From positions 186,001 through 250,000 of the forward strand of contig JAEQBH010000727.1 in NCBI GenBank assembly GCA_016808115.1: a stretch of 64,000 bases of DNA. The letters run 5' to 3'. Of the stretch, positions 58,621 to 64,000 are shown piece after piece. The translations under genes and the position numbers were made by a program. The notes below the pieces were generated by a model. It had not been told where the DNA came from. It worked only from the letters and a program-made list of their open reading frames with translations, and searched no databases. This stretch comes from Tetrastigma voinierianum (taxonomy: Eukaryota; Streptophyta; Magnoliopsida; Vitales; Vitaceae). Numbering within the stretch: the stretch's first letter is position 1; each line of letters begins with the position of its first letter.

Positions 58621-59939
58621 AAAATTGCATAACCACCCCTAATTTTTCAAAACTCTAATCTCGGGTTTTATAATTTTTGTTAAGGAAATGATAGCAACTT
58701 ATTCAACCTAGTTAGCAATTTATTTTTGTTTAGGGGCTCACGCCCGGAAATCCACTGGCGGCCTTGCCTTGACCCACACTTGTTGTGGGGTCGTGGGACA
58801 ACCACTCTGAGGCGCTGGACCAGAAGCAATTGTTTTCCTGATTCAAGTTGTAAATTGTTTTTCTCATCTAAAATTCCCCTCGAATGTAGCTTCGAAGTTG
58901 TGTAATGTACGATTAGAATAGTATTAGATTAGATGTTTGGACCTCTAAAAGCGGGCCCAAAATTAAAGCCCGCGTTTTATCCCTTTTTTTGTTACTTGAT
59001 TTGCTACTTAATTGGGTGATTAGATTTAGTCTCTCGAAAATCATTTTTATCAGGATAAGACTTGGAGGCTAAGTTAGGTTAAACACATCTTATCTAATAG
59101 ATAATGTTAACCTTAGCATTTAGATAGAAACACATCTTATCAGATAAGATCATGGTTTTTCAGTTAATGACACATCTTTTTAGATAAGTGTGTTCAAAAC
59201 CAAAAGGGAGTTTTTTGAGGGATCTGATTAAATAGCAAATCGTCCTTTTACAGAAACTACCACTTCTAACACTTTCGTTTTGAACATAATAAGCAAGGAG
59301 TCTCCCAAGGTTTTAGAAGCGGGAGAGATAAAACGAAAAATAAAAAATAGGCTAGATCAGATTTGTGCGGGTAAGATGAGTAGCAAGCGAAGATGCGTTC
59401 TTGTGGATACCGCTAGAAACTGAACCTTGGTATGCTAGCATTCGGCGAATCGTTCGAATCAAAATTTTATGTGCTACATGAGGTAACATCCTTGTCAGCG
59501 ATTTAATTGTATTCACTTGGATCCGCCAATTTCATTTCTATTTTAGAAGTAGAATTTATTCCCTTTCTATTTTTACACGTAACAAATTAATATTTATACT
59601 TTATAACAAAATATTCAAATAATTTTAATTTTTTAATATAAACAAACATTAAGATAATTCACTTAAATTGAACATATATATATATATACCTATATATATA
59701 TATGATGAAAGGTTTTTTAATATTTAAAAATCCATTAAAATAATTCATATGTAATATTTAAATTGAACATTAATAATTTTTAATAATTCATTTCCAAATT
59801 ATTTTTCTGTTAAAATAATCAATGTAATCAAAATCAAAATTTTACTTATTATTAATAATTAAAATTAATAATTATAAAAATAAGTTATTAGTTAATTTTA
59901 TTCGCAACATTTATAAAAAATATTGTTTAAAAATATCGA
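58621..59939. other. CACTA right interior, small palindromic repeats
   Basis: No gene. Around 59,088-59,190 the motif 'acacatctt(at)' occurs three times, each next to a short palindrome of the type 'cttatcagataag'. A TA-rich run lies at 59,680-59,702. The rest is AT-rich noncoding. Confidence 0.45.
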
Positions 59940-60532
59940 ATTTTGTTTCTCACAAAATCTAAGCGAAAATAGAAAGCGGAATTAGATTCCAGTTTAAATT
60001 AGGAAAAATTAGAAACAGAATTCAATTCCGTTTCTAAAATTGAAAAATTAAACGAGAATTCAATTATGTTTCTAATTTTAGAAACTTGAATTCAATTCAG
60101 TTTCTAAAATTAGAAAAGTAAGCAAATTCAATTCGTTTCTAATTTCGAGAAAGCGAATTCCAGTCGATTTCTATTTTCGGCGAATTCAATTCCGTTTCTA
60201 ATTCAACGAAATTCAATTAGTTCTATTTTTACATCTAACAAATTAATATTTATACTTTATTTTTTAGAAAGCGAATTTCCATCGCACTAAAGGCAACTCA
60301 TTTTACCTTGATATTTCGCGATAAATTTGCGACGGAAAATTCGACCGTTTCAATTTTCGTCTCTAATTCCGTTTCTATCCTCCCGCCATTTACTCCCACC
60401 AACAATTAGCGACGGATTTTTATTCCGTTTCAAATTTTTGTAGCAATATTTGCTTTCCGTTTCTATTCCGTTTCTATTCCGTTTCTAACTTTAGAAGCGA
60501 GTAACGTTCTATTTTCCATTTCTATATTCTTA
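59940..60532 (+). repeat. CACTA right subterminal repeats
   Basis: Dense copies of 'gaattcaattccgtttcta' and 'ccgtttctatt' occur in both orientations, more regular than on the left side. They match the 'gtttctaattcc' unit near 49,069. Confidence 0.85.
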
Positions 60533-60545
60533 TTTTCTTGTAGTG
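60533..60545 (-). repeat. CACTA terminal inverted repeat (right)
   Basis: TTTTCTTGTAGTG is the perfect inverse of the left terminus and is followed by the AGT duplication. Confidence 0.95.
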
Positions 60546-60548
60546 AGT

Positions 60549-62500
60549 GCAAAAAGTATCGATAGTCATCCATACCTTCTAGCGCATATCCATATCGCAA
60601 CTAGTCGGGCTTTTATATCTATCAATACTTCCGTACGGTTTGAGTTTCCTTTGTGAACACCCCATCTGCGTCAATTGAAAGCCCCGTTTCCTTTGGCGGT
60701 GGAACAAGTTCTGATGGCATTCTTTGTAGAGCCTCCATCTCTTCGTTCATAACCTTCTCCATTTTGGGTCAAACTGATCACATCATACACCTTACTAGGA
60801 ATAGAAACTGGACAATTGATTAACCGGTAAATGCATGCGATTCGATTCGACCTATGAGATGACACATAGTTGTTAGTGGAGTATTTGGTCTTGGCCGGGA
60901 TCGGGTTCATCTTGTTTTAGAACTCCCTATTCAATCTTTGTGGATATCTAAGACTATATTTTATGCGGGAACATATGTTTCATTAGACTCTTCAAACACG
61001 GATTCATGCCGCGAGGAGGAGCATTACGGTTGATTCTTGATTAATGGTGTAGATGGGGCAACTGCGGGGTATCGGTGGTGATTCACTCCCGAGTTTCATG
61101 ATTGATCACAACCTTGTTGCACAACATGCTTAAACTGTTCATTCACCTTTCCAACTCAATAAATCATCACCTCTGGCTCTCTTGTTGAATATTCTCGACT
61201 CGATAAACTCATCCTCCACCATTCTCTTCCTTGAGCTCTCCCCTGAAGAAATTTTAGAAAACTCCAAATTAGTAGGTTCTAATTCTCGGAAAGAGGCATC
61301 TAGAGTCACATGTAGCTTTCGGGTTTGTGGATCTATAACACCTATCCTTTTTGGGGTAGGTAGCCAGCAAAACACACATTGTTTTGCACATGGGTCAGAG
61401 TTTATTTCTCAAGATTTTGGGGATGTGAACATATACGGTATCCAAAAACTCGGGAGTTCAAGATTTGGAAGATGGGATTGAAAGTAAGGATTGCAATTTA
61501 CATTTGAGGAGTTTTAGAAAGTCTATTACTTGCGAAGGTGTTCGGTTGATGGGGTGGCGTGATTCCTGACTTCACCCCTAATAAAATCGAGGCATGTTCA
61601 TGCTAGAAGAGGGAAGACACACTACCTCAAAAGTTGTCCTATTCTTTCTCTCATAATCCATTTGTTGTGGAGCATAGGTGCATGAGTTGATGACGAATTC
61701 CATGGTTTCTCAAAAAATTCCCTAGAGGGCATCCATAAACTAGGTACCATTGTCCCGGATTATGAAACCGCGAGATACGCTTTTGATATTGGGTGTAGTC
61801 ATTTTGTGAAAGTGCGGAATGCTAGACACATCACTTTTTTTTTTTTTAATGAGTAGGGACACCCAAGTCATTCTAGTGCATTCATCCAATAAATGTCACA
61901 AATGCTTGAGCTCAGGATATAAGAACCTTTGCGGGACCCAATCAGTGAATAACGGAGTTACGAACTTTTATTCAGACTTGGTGAATAAGAAATACGTTGG
62001 ATCTTAGCCAGTTCACAAGTGTCACAATGAAATTCCTTATCATTCAATCCTGAAAAAAGTTGTGGTTGCAATTTCTTAAGATAACCAAAAGAAAGATGTC
62101 CTAATCTATGGTGCCATAACCATATAGTTGCTTGAGCCTTGTCTTTACTTGCCCTAGTTTGATTTGCACATTGATTTTCGATCCCCCGTTCTGCGGCAAC
62201 TCCTAAGTAGTAAGTTTGCCCGTCCTAACCCCACCATAACCAAGATTCTTAGGGTTAGAATGTCTTGAAAGACACAAAATGAGGGCCAAAAAGTTACAGT
62301 ACAAGCGAGAGTTGAAGTAATTTGGCTAACAGACAAAAGGTTGTATTCAGAGATGGAACAACAGAGCCATTATCTAATGTGAGTATTAGACAAGATAACG
62401 AGATCAACTACCTAGTAATGGGGAGGTGCTACCATTAGCGGTGGAAATAACTGATTGAGAAGAAGGGAGGCAGTTTTAAGCGAAATGAGTCCCACGTCAT
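60549..62500 (-). pseudogene. Copia-C protease-integrase-RT (first part) remnant
   Basis: Right to left on the minus strand: a degraded protease 'DHM'-like site near 62,490-62,510 and 'EYNLLSVSQIT' with 'FCVFQD' (62,350-62,260); GAG-pre-integrase 'EFHCDTCELAKIQR' (about 62,000-62,040); and integrase core 'NHGIRHQLMHL' then 'ERKNRTTFEVV' (61,720-61,640). The integrase tail includes 'DPQTRKLHVTLDASFRELEP' (about 61,330-61,275). The RT start has 'PKMEKVMNEEMEALQRM' (60,770-60,720), after which the CACTA insertion splits RT. Many frame changes. Confidence 0.85.
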
Positions 62501-62765
62501 GTGATCGGATGCACTGTGTCGATAATCGAGTTCTATTCTTAAGTGCTTGAAAATCTGGTCTTTACCAATAGCTACACGGATGGGCAACATTTGCGTAGCG
62601 GTTGATTTCTTCCGACGATGTCATCATAAGCTTTCCGGCCAATCTTTTATGGGGCTTCTTTGAAGTCCCACCACTCAGAACTCCACGGCCGGCTTTCACA
62701 GGGTGATGGGTTTCGAGGAAAAAATACATTATCTGATGGTTTCTTGTAGACTCTTTGGGATCAAG
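62501..62765 (-). other. Copia-C interior with gag missing
   Basis: Only about 260 bp separate the primer site from the protease remnant, where roughly 1 kb of gag is expected. No gag motif is visible, so a deletion removed it. Confidence 0.6.
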
Positions 62766-62779
62766 CTGCTACGATGCCA
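62766..62779 (-). other. Copia-C primer-binding site
   Basis: The minus strand reads TGGCATCGTAGCAG immediately inside the 5' LTR, a degenerate form of TGGTATCAGAGC. Confidence 0.75.
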
Positions 62780-63042
62780 TGTCAAGTATCAGAGTTTTCT
62801 GCAAAGATTTCAAAAGAGATGTATTCTTCTCTAAAACGAGAGGCAATATATAGATATAATTACATCCCCAGAATTAGGTCCTAAAAGGAAAAACAAATTG
62901 TTTCTATATCATGCTCTGAGGTGGTCAGCTATCATAATTTCTAGGATTAATTACACAAATTATTTCTATATCTATATACAAGATTGGTCTTCTCAATTTC
63001 TAGGACAATTACGAATCAATCTAATGTGCGTCGACTCATGCA
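62780..63042 (-). repeat. Copia-C 5' LTR
   Basis: Partner of 47,517-47,782. It begins TGTCAAG and ends TGCA on the plus strand, next to the resumed RLP copy 2 sequence. Confidence 0.88.
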
Positions 63043-64000
63043 GACGAGGGAAGCCCACGTAATCCTCTGTTACCCGAGGTAGAATTTTACGAAAATGTTT
63101 TGCACGATTGATTACCGATTAGGGGATTCTTCCTACCAATTGATTGAATGAGAGATTTAGGACTGAAAGGAAGTAAGGCTAGCGAGCGCGCAGGATCTCC
63201 GCTCGACGTTACGTGAGGTCTAATGATTCAAGTTGTCGGACGTCACATTGATGATGGGATGGAGCTGTGGCTTAGATTGCAGGATAAGTTGAGAACATTA
63301 AGCAATTTCAAGTCTCCTATGTCTTTGGTATCTCCCTTGGAAATTATTGCATGAAATCAATGGAAGTGAAGATAGTCGGGACTTTCCTAAGCTCCATTTC
63401 TTGACCTTCTTTGAGTAAGCCCCATTCACGCATCGATAAATGGTGGCCGGAATTCTGGGATGTTAAATTCGGTGGCCAGGACTTTGATTGGACGTCATCT
63501 TCACGACCATCGACGCTCTCGAGTTTGAGAAACATTTTTACGGCAGCACACCATCAAAATTGTTGAGCTAAGTCGACAATTTGAAGCATTGGCCAGTGGA
63601 GATTGCTATCACGGGCATCCAATGTGTCCATGGAATTTGTTGCCTCTCGAGCAAGCCTGCATAGGCCTTATTTTCTTGACAGGAGAAAAATGTATCATTC
63701 ATCCCATTGTTCCCCAAGGTTCAAAACCTCTAATGCTTTGCAATTGGCTAGAGATTTTGGAATTTTCCGTCTAAAGATTCTCATTGGTCCCAGCGTGTGT
63801 AAGAGAACACATGTGCCCTAATTCCCAGGGTGTATTGCCGAGTAAAGTCACACGTTATCCCAGTTGACAACGCAGGAGGCGCTCATTCTGAATCAAACAT
63901 GAAGGGATTGTCTTAGCTAAAAGCATTATCGGAGAGGTCAAGAACTTGCAGGATACTGGCATGGCATATTGATTTGGGAATGATTCCAATAAGGTTATTG
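63043..64000 (-). pseudogene. Ve1-like RLP copy 2, C-terminal LRR part (runs off window)
   Basis: Parallel to 16,880-17,850 in copy 1 at the nucleotide level. Minus-strand frames give 'NNLIGIIPKSICHASILQVLDLSDNAFS' in pieces at the right edge (64,000-63,920), then a 'RGNKFHGHIGCP'-like block (about 63,610-63,640), 'TIFTSIDF' (about 63,350) and, near 63,080, the 'G(L)CG' zone before Copia-C. These are extracellular LRRs plus the C-terminal cap of a receptor-like protein. Frameshifts and small deletions break it. The N-terminal part must lie beyond the window, so whether the upstream portion is intact cannot be judged. Confidence 0.82.

Larger units (their letters stand above)
49036..60545 (-). 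mobile_element. CACTA (En/Spm) DNA transposon, 11.5 kb
   Basis: Perfect 13-bp terminal inverted repeats (CACTACAAGAAAA and its complement) and a perfect 3-bp target duplication AGT (49,033-49,035 and 60,546-60,548) define the element. Both subterminal regions are filled with short 'gtttcta'-type repeats, as expected for CACTA transposase binding. A degraded Ptta/En-Spm type transposase lies on the minus strand, but I could not find the main TNP2/TNPD-type catalytic protein. The interior also contains a copia fragment, a gypsy-LTR-like block and a CT-rich leader. It probably depended on other copies for movement. Confidence 0.93.
47517..63042 (-). mobile_element. Copia-C: copia element carrying a CACTA insertion
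   Basis: Short LTRs (about 266 and 263 bp) at both ends, a polypurine tract beside the left one and a primer site beside the right one define a minus-strand copia element. Its outer flanks carry GAGGA/GAGGG-like target repeats in RLP copy 2. Excluding the CACTA insertion the element is only about 4.0 kb, shorter than usual; gag is essentially missing between the primer site and the protease. Integrase, RT and RNase H remnants lie on either side of the CACTA. Confidence 0.88.

Noticed and set aside
61182..61481. 99-codon plus-strand ORF
   Set aside because: It is antisense to the Copia-C integrase tail, whose minus-strand frame has clear copia residues.

Overview
This window is plant nuclear DNA, most likely from a eudicot. 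The evidence is AT-rich intergenic sequence packed with nested Ty1/copia, Ty3/gypsy and CACTA elements around broken copies of an extracellular-LRR receptor-like protein (RLP) gene. The encoded fragments resemble the Ve1/Ve2 (Verticillium-resistance-type) group of RLPs. I found no intact, uninterrupted protein-coding gene. Almost every recognisable coding stretch is split by frameshifts and stops, while several terminal structures (TSDs, TIRs, LTR ends) are clean. That contrast suggests part of the indel load could be sequencing or assembly error.

Layout. 1-7.2 kb: a full-structure copia element (Copia-A, +) with two LTRs, PBS, PPT and a perfect 5-bp TSD, inserted in an older dispersed repeat. 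7.2-16.5 kb: flank repeats, a copia gag relic and gene-poor AT-rich DNA with two short tandem duplications. 16.58-26.32 kb: RLP copy 1 (minus strand), interrupted inside an LRR by a second complete-structure copia element (Copia-B, +, 17,991-25,350), flanked by a perfect 5-bp TSD; it also lacks its middle LRRs. 26.3-29.8 kb: the RLP upstream region, a MITE-like segment, a long CT/TA microsatellite and a second copy of the repeat seen near 7.2-8.3 kb.

29.8-40.05 kb: a 10.2-kb Tat-like gypsy element (Gypsy-1, minus) with gag, protease, RT and the integrase zinc region, but two satellite-like arrays where the integrase core should be, and a long antisense extra ORF. 40.05-41.7 kb: copia fragments. 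41.7-45.5 kb: a short gypsy relative (Gypsy-2, minus) that keeps gag, LTRs and a tandem array but no pol.

47.2-64 kb: RLP copy 2 (minus, running off the window), split near the membrane anchor by a third copia element (Copia-C, minus). Copia-C is itself split in its RT by an 11.5-kb CACTA element with perfect 13-bp TIRs and a 3-bp TSD. The CACTA holds a degraded En/Spm-type transposase, another copia pol fragment, a gypsy-LTR-like block and a CT-rich leader with a splice donor that looks like the start of a plant gene.

The window is best read as a decayed disease-resistance RLP cluster acting as a landing pad for at least three layers of transposons. I see no clearly new biological system. 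The most interesting objects are the gypsy tandem arrays with the antisense ORF, the gag-only gypsy derivative, and the possible captured leader inside the CACTA.
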